This document shows, piece after piece, positions 1 through 10,491 of a DNA stretch of 64,000 nt. The stretch comes from Herbaspirillum sp. DW155 (GTDB lineage Bacteria; Pseudomonadota; Gammaproteobacteria; Burkholderiales; Burkholderiaceae_D). The notes below the pieces were generated by a model. It made no database searches and was not told the origin of the DNA. It saw only the letters and a program-made list of their open reading frames with translations. Every line of letters starts with the position of its first letter. Within the stretch, counting starts at the first letter, position 1. The DNA is taken from positions 1 through 64,000 of the forward strand of contig NZ_AP029028.1 in the NCBI RefSeq assembly GCF_037076565.1, given 5' to 3'. The position numbers and the translations under genes were made by a program.

Positions 1-1401
1 ATGGAAAACTTCTGGCAGGCCTGCTCCCACAAACTTGAGCAGGAGCTGACGCCTCAGCAATACAGCGCCTGGATCAAGCCGCTGGTGCCGCTCGACTTCG
101 AAGACGGGCTGCTGCGCATTGCCGCGCCCAATCGCTTCAAGCTCGATTGGGTCAAGACGCAGTTCGCCAACCGCATCACCGCGCTGGCCTGCGAATACTG
201 GGACGCGCCCACCGAAGTGCAGTTCGTGCTGGACCCGCGCGGCAACCAGGGCCGCCGCCCGGCCGCCAATGCGCAGGCCAATGGCGGGGGCGCCAACGGA
301 CTGGGTTTGCCCAACCACGAACAGCTGCACCTGGACCCCGAGCCGGCCCAGCCGGTGCGCGCGGTCGCCCCGCGCCAGGAACAGTCGCGCATCAACCCGG
401 TACTGACCTTCGACAACCTGGTCACCGGTAAGGCCAACCAGCTGGCGCGCGCGGCGGCCACCCAGGTGGCCAACAACCCCGGTACCTCGTACAACCCGCT
501 GTTCCTGTACGGCGGCGTCGGTCTGGGTAAAACCCACATCATCCACGCCATCGGCAACCAGGTGCTTGTGGATAACCCGGGCGCGAAGATCCGCTACATC
601 CACGCCGAACAATACGTGCGCGATGTGGTGACGGCGTATCAGCGCAAGGGTTTTGACGACTTCAAGCGCTATTACCACTCGCTGGACCTGCTGCTGATCG
701 ACGATATCCAGTTCTTCGGCGGCAAGAGCCGCACGCAGGAAGAATTCTTCTATGCCTTTGAAGCCCTGATCGCCGCCAAGAAGCAGATCATCATCACCAG
801 TGATACCTATCCCAAGGAAATCAGCGGCATGGATGACCGCCTGATCTCCCGCTTCGACTCGGGCCTCACGGTAGCCATCGAGCCGCCCGAGCTGGAAATG
901 CGGGTGGCGATCCTGATGAAGAAGGCGTCCGCCGAAGACGTGGTGCTGTCCGACGACGTGGCCTTCTTCGTGGCCAAGCATCTGCGCTCCAACGTGCGCG
1001 AGCTGGAAGGCGCGTTGCGCAAGATCCTGGCCTACTCGCGTTTCCACGGCAAGGACATCACCATCGATGTGGTCAAGGAAGCCCTGAAGGACCTGCTGTC
1101 GGTGCAGAACCGCCAGATCTCGGTGGAAAACATCCAGAAGACGGTGGCCGACTTCTTCAATATCAAGGTCGCCGATATGTACTCCAAGAAGCGCCCGGCC
1201 AACATCGCCCGTCCGCGCCAGATCGCCATGTACCTGGCCAAGGAACTGACCCAGAAGAGCCTGCCGGAAATCGGCGACCTCTTTGGCGGCCGCGACCACA
1301 CCACGGTGCTGCACGCGGTGCGCAAGATCGCCGCCGACCGCGCCAAGAGCCCGGAATGCAATCACGAACTGCACGTGCTGGAGCAAACCCTGAAGGGTTG
1401 A
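1..1401 (+). CDS. dnaA: Chromosomal replication initiator protein DnaA
   Basis: DnaA is the AAA+ initiator that binds DnaA boxes and melts the origin. The 466-residue protein is of normal family length. The N-terminal domain I begins [17 protein letters not shown] Gly/Pro/Asn-rich linker lies at about residues 75-125. The Walker A motif GGVGLGKTH is near residue 175 and Walker [11 protein letters not shown] near 235. The C-terminal box-binding helix carries [11 protein letters not shown] near 430. The window starts on its ATG, the usual numbering convention for a circular chromosome. It is followed by a hairpin terminator and DnaA-box-like sites, then dnaN and gyrB in the same direction. Identification is certain. 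Confidence 0.98.
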   Translation: MENFWQACSHKLEQELTPQQYSAWIKPLVPLDFEDGLLRIAAPNRFKLDWVKTQFANRITALACEYWDAPTEVQFVLDPRGNQGRRPAANAQANGGGANGLGLPNHEQLHLDPEPAQPVRAVAPRQEQSRINPVLTFDNLVTGKANQLARAAATQVANNPGTSYNPLFLYGGVGLGKTHIIHAIGNQVLVDNPGAKIRYIHAEQYVRDVVTAYQRKGFDDFKRYYHSLDLLLIDDIQFFGGKSRTQEEFFYAFEALIAAKKQIIITSDTYPKEISGMDDRLISRFDSGLTVAIEPPELEMRVAILMKKASAEDVVLSDDVAFFVAKHLRSNVRELEGALRKILAYSRFHGKDITIDVVKEALKDLLSVQNRQISVENIQKTVADFFNIKVADMYSKKRPANIARPRQIAMYLAKELTQKSLPEIGDLFGGRDHTTVLHAVRKIAADRAKSPECNHELHVLEQTLKG

Positions 1402-1432
1402 TTGCTGACCTTTCCTGACCCGGGCGCGAGCC

Positions 1433-1531
1433 TGTGGACAAGATGACCTGCCGCCCGCTTCCAGCGTGAACCGGGCGGCATTTCTTTTCCACAGGGCATT
1501 ACCGAAAACGCCCTTGGAGGCCTGTGGATAA
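1433..1531. other. Cluster of DnaA-box-like sites, possible part of oriC
   Basis: Three 9-mers resemble the DnaA box TTATCCACA. One is an exact reverse-strand copy (TGTGGATAA, 1523-1531). Two have single mismatches: TTTTCCACA at 1485-1493, and TGTGGACAA at 1433-1441, whose complement is TTGTCCACA. They lie just downstream of dnaA, within 100 bp. An origin in the dnaA-dnaN gap is common in bacteria, but sites upstream of dnaA fall outside this window, so the full origin cannot be delimited. Confidence 0.6.
1449..1488 (+). terminator. Hairpin terminator after dnaA
   Basis: TGCCGCCCG (1449-1457) pairs perfectly with CGGGCGGCA (1472-1480), and TTTCTTTT follows. It sits 48 bases after the dnaA stop, between two DnaA-box-like sites. 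A second small hairpin, GCCGCC-TTC-GGCGGC, lies at 1540-1554. Confidence 0.6.
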
Positions 1532-1554
1532 TTGAAAAAGCCGCCTTCGGCGGC

Positions 1555-2058
1555 ATATGAAGAAAAAGACAATATCCGCGCCCAACCCGCCTCTTTTTGC
1601 CGCCCGACGGCCCTCCCCGCCCCCCTGCCGCACTATTACGAAGAGGGGATGATTGGTACAATGGAAGGCGTTATTTCGCAGGCGGACGCAAGGGCCGGCC
1701 ATGGAGCAGGAAATCCGCGAAGTATCACGGAAACTTCGAATAAATACCCGGCAAGATCCGGCAAAAGTATTCAAACGTTCCAAACGTATAGCCAAGTGGT
1801 TCTGGCTGCCCGGGTTTGTCAGGCGCAGATGGACAATGCCGGGTCGCTGTATCACCAGCTTTTCGGGAACGGGTTCCGGACGGGCAGCGACCGGTCATGC
1901 ACGAGCAGGAGCGTTGCGTATTGAGAGAAGTGCGTCAGGCAGTGTGCACTGCCGGCAGCCGCAGTTTTTCACCACAGGAGGAACACGCGCGACATGGGCA
2001 TGACTGAACGCCGGCCAACGGCGCCCTTTAAACCACTATTAGCAAGGACAAACTGACT
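1555..2058. other. dnaA-dnaN intergenic region
   Basis: This stretch of about 500 bp precedes dnaN. Short open frames cross it in several phases, but none has a recognisable product or a good ribosome binding site. It presumably holds the dnaN promoter and perhaps further origin sequence. I see no exact DnaA box here beyond those listed for 1433-1531. Confidence 0.5.
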
Positions 2059-3165
2059 ATGCAATTGGTTAAAACCCAACGAGACACGCTCCTGCGTCCT
2101 CTGCAGATCGTGAGTGGTATTGTCGAGCGTCGGCACACATTGCCGATTCTGGCCAATATTCTCATTCGCAAGGACGGCGAGAAGGTGTCTTTCCTGTCCA
2201 CCGACATCGAAGTGCAGATCACCACGCACGCCGATGTCGGTTCGGGTAGCGAGGCCACCGCCACCACCGTGGCGGCCCGCAAGCTGCTCGACATCCTGCG
2301 CGCCCTGCCGGATTCCGGCGAAGTCTCGATTTCGCTCTCCAACAAACGTCTGACCGTGCAGTCGGGCAAGTCCCGCTTTGCCCTGCAGACGCTGGCCGCC
2401 GAGGAATTCCCCACGGTCGCCCAGGCCGAGCACTACAACGCCCAGGTCAACCTGCCGCAGAAGACCCTGAAGCACCTCTTCAACATGGTCCACTTCGCCA
2501 TGGCCCAGCAGGATATCCGTTACTACCTCAACGGCCTGCTGCTGGTGGTGGAAGGCAAGAACGTCATCGCAGTGGCCACCGATGGCCACCGCCTGGCCTT
2601 CTGCCAGGTCGAGACCGAAGAGGACTTCCCGCGCCAGGAAGTCATCATCCCGCGCAAGACCATCATCGAGCTGCAACGCCTGCTCGACGACAGCGATGAT
2701 GAAGTCCAGCTGCAGATCGCCAACAACCAGGTCAAGCTGACCTTCGCCGACATCGAGCTGATCTCCAAGCTGGTCGAAGGCAAGTTCCCCGACTACACCC
2801 GCGTGGTGCCCAAGGGTTACAAGAACAGCTTCACCATCAGCCGCGACCAGCTGCTGCGCTCGCTGCAACGCGCGGCCATCATGACCAGCGACAAGTTCAA
2901 GGGCGTGCGCTGGGTGATCGCACCGGGCAGCCTCAAGATCAGTTCCACCAACGCCGACCAGGAAGAAGCGGTCGAAGAACTCGAAATCGACTACGGCGGC
3001 GACACCGTGGACATCGGTTTCAACGTCAGCTATCTGCTCGACGTGCTCAACAACCTCAAGAACGACTACGTGAACATCGCCCTGGGCGATGCCAACTCGT
3101 CGGCCCTGATCACCATCCCTGACAACGCTGACTTCAAGTACGTCGTCATGCCGATGCGGATCTGA
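2059..3165 (+). CDS. dnaN: DNA polymerase III sliding clamp, beta subunit
   Basis: The beta clamp encircles DNA and tethers polymerase III; it acts as a homodimer of three-domain subunits. The 368-residue length is typical. The N-terminus MQLVKTQRDTLLRPLQIVSG, the central segment DGHRLAFCQ (the conserved clamp motif near residue 175), and the C-terminal end YVVMPMRI (the usual clamp ending MPMR[IL]) are all present. It lies between dnaA and gyrB, the classical order, and ends at a strong intrinsic terminator, so it is probably transcribed separately from gyrB. Confidence 0.98.
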   Translation: MQLVKTQRDTLLRPLQIVSGIVERRHTLPILANILIRKDGEKVSFLSTDIEVQITTHADVGSGSEATATTVAARKLLDILRALPDSGEVSISLSNKRLTVQSGKSRFALQTLAAEEFPTVAQAEHYNAQVNLPQKTLKHLFNMVHFAMAQQDIRYYLNGLLLVVEGKNVIAVATDGHRLAFCQVETEEDFPRQEVIIPRKTIIELQRLLDDSDDEVQLQIANNQVKLTFADIELISKLVEGKFPDYTRVVPKGYKNSFTISRDQLLRSLQRAAIMTSDKFKGVRWVIAPGSLKISSTNADQEEAVEELEIDYGGDTVDIGFNVSYLLDVLNNLKNDYVNIALGDANSSALITIPDNADFKYVVMPMRI

Positions 3166-3185
3166 GCAAACCCGCTCCACGCGCA

Positions 3186-3221
3186 CGAGGGGCCGTCCGA
3201 GACGGCCCCTCGGTTGCTTTT
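3186..3221 (+). terminator. Intrinsic terminator after dnaN
   Basis: CGAGGGGCCGTC (3186-3197) and GACGGCCCCTCG (3201-3212) form a perfect 12-bp stem with a three-base loop, followed by GTTGCTTTT. It lies about 20 bases after the dnaN stop codon. Confidence 0.85.
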
Positions 3222-3283
3222 AAGAATTCCAAAGATTCGTCCCACGAATTCCGTTTTTTGCAGCTCCCTAGTCGTTTGGCTAG

Positions 3284-5800
<2,517 letters not shown>

Positions 5801-5916
5801 TTTGTGTAGCGGGAGCCATAACCTGAGATTTTAGGAAGCATCCACTGAGACATTTATTGAGGGATGCGTCTCGATAGTTTGGGTGGATGGCACCTAGCCA
5901 ACCCTCTCGCAAATAG

Positions 5917-5951
5917 CAGCGGCCATCTTATTAAGGTGACCGCTGTTTTTT
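5917..5951 (+). terminator. Intrinsic terminator after gyrB
   Basis: CAGCGGCCA (5917-5925) pairs with TGACCGCTG (5937-5945) with one mismatch, followed by six T. It is 117 bases after the gyrB stop. Confidence 0.75.
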
Positions 5952-6119
5952 CGTATTGCACGTAAATGCGAAGCCGTATGCGAGTAGGATTGACCACTCC
6001 GCGTCGATTCTGATGTCAAGTTCTCGTGCGCCTAAAGCATCAATTTGAATCTCGTTTTGGCCACTCCATTTCGAATCCGCCTATTTGTTGAATCACTACT
6101 AGTGTGTCGGATTATTTGA
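5952..6119. other. Gap between gyrB and the Mrr gene, with a possible gene remnant
   Basis: No intact gene is visible. On the minus strand, roughly 6085 down to 5937, one frame stays open for about 49 codons (it includes SGQNEIQIDALGARELDIRI) between two stops without an ATG. This could be the tail of a decayed gene. Together with the lower GC content it marks the edge of the accessory islet. Confidence 0.3.
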
Positions 6120-7037
6120 TTAACCACCAGGAGCAAGGAAACGGATCGACCGAAGCGGCAGTCGTCGGCGTGCGCGGTCGGTCAGTTTGTCATAATGCTC
6201 ATCCCAAAGGTCAAACAGCTTTTCTAGACCAATTAAAGTAACCCGGCGTTTCTCCTGAGTGCGTGCCTCGGTTTCGGCGTCTTTGGTAAACCCACCGGTA
6301 CAAATGAAAAGGCCAACATCTTCGTCGCCTAGAACCGCCATGAAAGAGCGCAGTCCATCCACGCTCACCGCCTGTTGCTGGCGCTTCACTTGCACCTTGA
6401 TGCGCGGCGGGCGCGTCCCTAGTGCGTCCGGCCAGGCGAGGATGTCCACTCCGCCATCCTTGCCGGGTGGCGACACCCAGGTCACGTGATACGACATGGC
6501 GCGCAGCAGATCTGCCACCAAATCTTGAAAGTCGTATGGATTCATCGCCCGAAGGTAGTGTGAGATCTCTGCCCATGCCTGTTCTTCGGCTTCTTCAAAC
6601 GTCACGCTTGCCGCCTTGGCGTTATTATCAATGACATCCTCAGCGGAGCTGGCGCTCGACGCTATGGCCTCTACTCCACTCTCAGCTTCGGGTTGCGCTG
6701 CCTTCCATTCGGCGTACAACTTGCAGGCGCGCTTGTAGAAAGCCTCTGGGTCTAGCAGCGCGGCATGCGCGGTCCGGCCTGCGTCAGTGACAGACCAAAG
6801 TCCCTTATCCTTCAACAGCCAGCCGGCTTTGACGCAATCCACTGTAGCGAATCGAACGATCTTCTCGAACCGCCGTCCGCCAGACTCGAAATTGTCGGCT
6901 TCGTAGGGCGTTAGGGTGACGCGAGAGGCGAGGATATGCAGCGCCTCACTAGCTTGCCGCCCTTCGGGTGCAGCCATCAAGATACTGAACAACTCGCGCA
7001 GCAACTCGCCGGTGCGGCGACGGGTGATTTCGGCCAT
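6120..7037 (-). CDS. Mrr-type (type IV) restriction endonuclease
   Basis: This is probably a nuclease that attacks modified foreign DNA in the cytoplasm. In the 305-residue product, residues 1-90 look like the winged-helix DNA-binding part of Mrr proteins, and 110-165 is an Ala/Glu-rich linker. Residues 165-290 match the Mrr catalytic fold: DFQDLVADLLRAMSY, then GGVDI with Asp198, then VQVKR with Gln216 and Lys218. This is the D-(Q/E)xK nuclease triad, which appears intact. No methylase or other restriction gene is adjacent, as expected for type IV. AGGAAA precedes the ATG. It sits between gyrB and an IS fragment, in a lower-GC islet, so it was probably acquired. The exact substrate is unknown. 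Confidence 0.8.
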   Translation of the reverse strand: MAEITRRRTGELLRELFSILMAAPEGRQASEALHILASRVTLTPYEADNFESGGRRFEKIVRFATVDCVKAGWLLKDKGLWSVTDAGRTAHAALLDPEAFYKRACKLYAEWKAAQPEAESGVEAIASSASSAEDVIDNNAKAASVTFEEAEEQAWAEISHYLRAMNPYDFQDLVADLLRAMSYHVTWVSPPGKDGGVDILAWPDALGTRPPRIKVQVKRQQQAVSVDGLRSFMAVLGDEDVGLFICTGGFTKDAETEARTQEKRRVTLIGLEKLFDLWDEHYDKLTDRARRRLPLRSIRFLAPGG

Positions 7038-7107
7038 TAGAAATTTCCTTTATTTTTTGATCTAATTTAGTGCACCGTTGAGTATACGACGATGCGTAGC
7101 GATGACC

Positions 7108-7513
7108 TGACCTGCTCCCCAATTTAGTACGAGAACGACTTGGAGTCTGCGGTTAAAAAAGTCACTGCAAACTGTTGCGGCGTCAGGTATCCAAGCGAAC
7201 TGTGCGGCCGCTCGGAATTGTATTCCCGTCGCCAGGCGGCAATGATTTCACGAGCATGCCGCATCGAAACAAACCAATGTTCATTCAGGCATTCATCCCG
7301 GAACTTGCCGTTGAAACTCTCGATGTAGGCATTCTGCTGCGGCTTGCCAGGTTCAATGAAGTTCAGCTTCAATCCATGTGTATAGGCCCAAGCATCTAGC
7401 ACCTTGCCGGCGAACTCGGGGCCGTTGTCGATGGTAATCGATTGCGGCAATCCTCGAAGCTCTGATAGGCGCGACAGCACTGATACGACCCGTGTGCCTG
7501 GCAGCGATGTATC
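7108..7513 (-). pseudogene. IS3-family transposase (OrfB) C-terminal fragment
   Basis: Only the C-terminal part of an integrase-core transposase remains. The reading frame ends at 7124. From about 7513 it reads DTSLPGTRVV, then ITIDNGPEFAGKVLDAWAY (second catalytic Asp), then NAYIESFNGKFRDECLN (catalytic Glu), then RPHSSLGYLTPQQF. This pattern is typical of IS3-family OrfB proteins, IS407-like group. The first catalytic Asp, the helix-turn-helix and OrfA are absent. The frame continues upstream to 7600, but with unrelated residues, so the break is near 7513. TGACCTGCTCCCC at 7108-7120 may be the old element end. It is not mobile on its own. Confidence 0.8.
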
Positions 7514-7600
7514 GCAATTCAGATGTTCATTTCTTAAAGCCGGGCAGATACCGTGTCGTCCTTCCGGCAGTCCAATCGAAGACGCAGAGCGATCTGACAA

Positions 7601-7634
7601 AAGAGCCGGCCTTGCATGTGAGCGCCGGCTTTTT
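7601..7634 (-). terminator. Terminator of the truncated TonB receptor gene
   Basis: AGCCGGC (7604-7610) and GCCGGCT (7624-7630) form a 7-bp stem. Read on the minus strand, the stem is followed by CTTTTG. It lies about 25 bases past the receptor stop. T residues follow the stem on the plus strand too, so it may work in both directions. Confidence 0.55.
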
Positions 7635-7654
7635 CGTTGAAGAGATAATCTGAT

Positions 7655-9268
7655 TTAATACTTCCAGTTAATGGAAACGCTCCCATTCACCGGCGCCGCA
7701 TAATAAGACTGACTCCAATAAACGCTGGTCAAATATTTTTTATTGAATAAATTATTCAGATTGGCCGACACACTAAGATTCTTACTGATGTCGTAAGAGG
7801 CCATCAGGTTGACCACCGAGTACCCGCCCTGATAAGCCGCATTGCTACTGTCATAGCTGGTCTTGCTCTGATAATTCAAACTCGCCCCCACCTTGACCTG
7901 CTCCATCTGCGGCAGGCGATAGGTGGTGGACAGGCGCAACTGATGGCGCGGCACATACAGCCTGACCGAGCGGCCATCGTCGCCGGTGATTCGCTGGACC
8001 ACCAGCCCCGCACTGGCCTGCCAGTTCTTGGCCAGTTCCCCCGAGAGGTCATATTCGATCCCTTCGGATTTGGCATTGATGCCGCGATAGTAAGCAGTCG
8101 CTCCGATGTACCCCGCCCGCTCCGCAATATTGCTCTGCTCGACACGGAACAACGCCAGCGAGGTGTTGAGCCTGCGCTGGAAGAATTCGCCCTTCAGGCC
8201 CACCTCATAGGCCTTGCCCTTGGCCGCCGCCAGTACTGCCCCGCTTGCATCGGTGCTGCTCTGCGGATTGAAGATGCGCGTATAGCTGCCGTAGGCCGAG
8301 ATGTTCTGCGTGAGATCAAACACCACACCGGTATAAGGCGATACGGCCGACTGGCTCAGCTGGTGCGCCACGCCGTAAGCCTGGCCGGTCGAATCTGCCT
8401 GCGTGTAGTTGGCACCGATCAGCCATTTCAGCCGGTCACTCAGATTCAGGCGCGTGGCGCCATAGATCGTCTTGCGGCGGTCGTCATAGCTGCTGCCATT
8501 GATCATGTAGTCAAACGTCGGCTCGATATAGGAACCATTGAAGGCCTGCGACGTGGCGATCGGACTGTTGAGTCCTTGCCCATAATGGCTGATATCACTG
8601 AGCTTCGAATCAGAAATACTGATACCCACGTTGGCATCATGTTCGCGCCCGAACAAGGTGTACTTGCCCGTCAGATTGCTGTCCGCATAGCTCTGCTTGT
8701 TGGCGCTGTCATACAGGGAGGGATAAGAGAACAGTCCGGTGCCGGTGGTCTTGTTCGGTGTCCCGTAGATATACAGCAGCGCCGCGTCGCTACGGATCTC
8801 GTTGTAACCCACGGTGGTCTTCCATTGCCACCCGTCGCCTACGGCCTTCTGCAGCTCGGCGAAACTGCGTTCCTGGGTGGTATGCAGATACGACCAGTCC
8901 GCCGACGTGCTGGTCCCCACGCCATAGTTGGTCGCGCTGCCGTCCGTGTAGGTCAGCGGCAATGCGCCCCACATCGCGCCCTTGCCATGCACCTTCTGAT
9001 AGCTGTAACCGGCTGTCAGCAGGGTCTCATTGCCGAGGTCGGCTTCAATGACGCCATAGAACACATCCCTGGTCGGTCGATAGCGATTGAGGTCGGAATT
9101 GCCTTCCTGATGCGAGGCCACCACGCGCGCGGTCAGCGTGCCGGCCGTATTGATGGGACCGGACAGGTCGGCGTCGACCCGGCGCGTATCCCAGGACCCC
9201 AGCTTCACGCTCGCCGAGGCCTGGAAGTCCTTGGTCGGACGCTTGCGGATGAAGTTGACCGTGGCCAA
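7655..9268 (-). pseudogene. TonB-dependent siderophore receptor, lacking signal peptide and plug
   Basis: The 538 codons encode the outer-membrane beta barrel of a ferric-siderophore receptor (FhuE/FpvA-like class). They end with the aromatic C-terminus SINWKY that the Bam machinery recognises. The sequence begins at ATVNFIRKRPTKDFQ, which is normally the last strand of the plug domain. The signal peptide, the TonB box and nearly the whole plug are missing. Upstream, the frame stays open to about 9346 but contains no ATG and no receptor-like residues. Full-length family members have about 700-800 residues. The gene is therefore 5'-truncated and presumably inactive. The break near 9265 probably marks an insertion or deletion joint. 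Confidence 0.85.
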
Positions 9269-9525
9269 AGGTGGTGCTGCCGATGCGCCGCTACTCGTGT
9301 TAGTACAAGGGCATTTATTGGCCGAAAGACGCGGGAAAGCACATCAATACGTTGACTGAAAATGGCCATCCCATCTTCAAAAAAACCTGTAAGGCTGCCG
9401 CATTGCGCCCGGTTCCTCGCTGCCGTGCAAGCGCACCACAACAATATCCACGACTCCGCACAAAAGCTTGCGGTTGCGCCTGTACTTGCATACCATGCAG
9501 CGGAACAATTCGAGCCCCCACCGCC

Positions 9526-10443
9526 ATGAGCAGAGACAAGACGAGTGCCCGAAGCGTAGCTGCGGCCGTACTCGTCCTGGCGATGAGTCTGTTCTGCGCC
9601 GCCTCCACCCGTGCCCACACCACCGCCGCGAACGCGCCCGTCATCGAGATCAAGCTCGCCGATCTCAATGACGACAATCCCGTGATCGACTATCGCAAGG
9701 CCCTTCTGGAACTGGCCATGCGCGCCAGCGGCCGCCCCTTCGTCATCAAGGGCTGCCAGGTGGCCAACGTGGCGACCTCGGACCAGCGCTACGTGCAGCT
9801 GATCCAGGGCGGCCAGTATTGCAACCTGATGGCCACCTCCGCCGGCAGCGGCATGACCCGGACACTGGAAGCCATCCCCTTCCCCATCTACCTCGGCGGT
9901 GGCGGCTATCGCGTGCTGCTGGCCAGGCGCGCGAGCCTGGAGCGCGCCGGCAGTATCCGCAGCCTCGATGAGCTGCGCACCTTCACCATCGGTTCCGGCA
10001 TCGGCTGGCTCGATACCAGCATCATGCAGGCCAACCAGCTCAAGGTCGCGCAGGGCAATTACATGAGCCTGTTCGAGATGCTCAAGGCCGGCCGCTTCGA
10101 TTTCTACAACCGTTCCATCTTCGAGGCTGCCAGCGAACTGGATGCCTATGATCCGCGACACCAGCTGGCCATCGTGCCGGACCTGGTGCTGTATTACCCC
10201 ACCGACCTGTTTTTCTACACCACACCCGGACGCGACGACATCCGCGAAGCCCTGCTCGACGGCCTCAGGAAGATCCATCGCAATGGCGCCCTGCTGGAGC
10301 TGATCCAGAAGCATCACTCCACCCGTCACGTGCGCCTGGCCCTGCAGGGTGCGCATCCGCGCGTGATCGTGTTGCAGAACGACCGCCTGACCCCCTCAGA
10401 ACGCCTGGCCATCGAGACCTACAAGATGGACTGGTTCAAGTAA
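9526..10443 (+). CDS. Periplasmic solute-binding-type protein
   Basis: The 305-residue product has a likely Sec signal at its N-terminus (hydrophobic VAAAVLVLAMSLFCAAS, cleavage near residue 30). The mature part resembles family 3 periplasmic binding proteins: LRTFTIGSGIGWLDTSIM, MLKAGRFDFYNRSIFEA, and a lysine/arginine-rich end. The ATG at 9526 was chosen because it gives the signal peptide; the frame is open 174 bases further upstream with unrelated residues. It is followed after 48 bases by a membrane-bound c-di-GMP phosphodiesterase gene. Proteins of this type often serve as ligand sensors for such enzymes rather than for an ABC importer, and no permease is nearby. The ligand is unknown. 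Confidence 0.7.
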   Translation: MSRDKTSARSVAAAVLVLAMSLFCAASTRAHTTAANAPVIEIKLADLNDDNPVIDYRKALLELAMRASGRPFVIKGCQVANVATSDQRYVQLIQGGQYCNLMATSAGSGMTRTLEAIPFPIYLGGGGYRVLLARRASLERAGSIRSLDELRTFTIGSGIGWLDTSIMQANQLKVAQGNYMSLFEMLKAGRFDFYNRSIFEAASELDAYDPRHQLAIVPDLVLYYPTDLFFYTTPGRDDIREALLDGLRKIHRNGALLELIQKHHSTRHVRLALQGAHPRVIVLQNDRLTPSERLAIETYKMDWFK

Positions 10444-10491
10444 TTCCGTACGCTTGCCCTTCTTTTCAACCTCCGATCTGCACCGCCCGCC

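Noticed and set aside
1499-2007. Several open frames in the dnaA-dnaN gap
   Set aside because: Both strands carry overlapping frames with no ribosome binding site and no family resemblance; the gap is better explained as origin and promoter sequence.
7108-7600. Functional IS element at 7.1-7.6 kb
   Set aside because: Only the C-terminal part of the transposase is present, with no OrfA and no second inverted end.
7943-9355. 470-codon plus-strand frame opposite the TonB receptor remnant
   Set aside because: The receptor barrel on the minus strand is clear, and the plus-strand translation has no recognisable domain.
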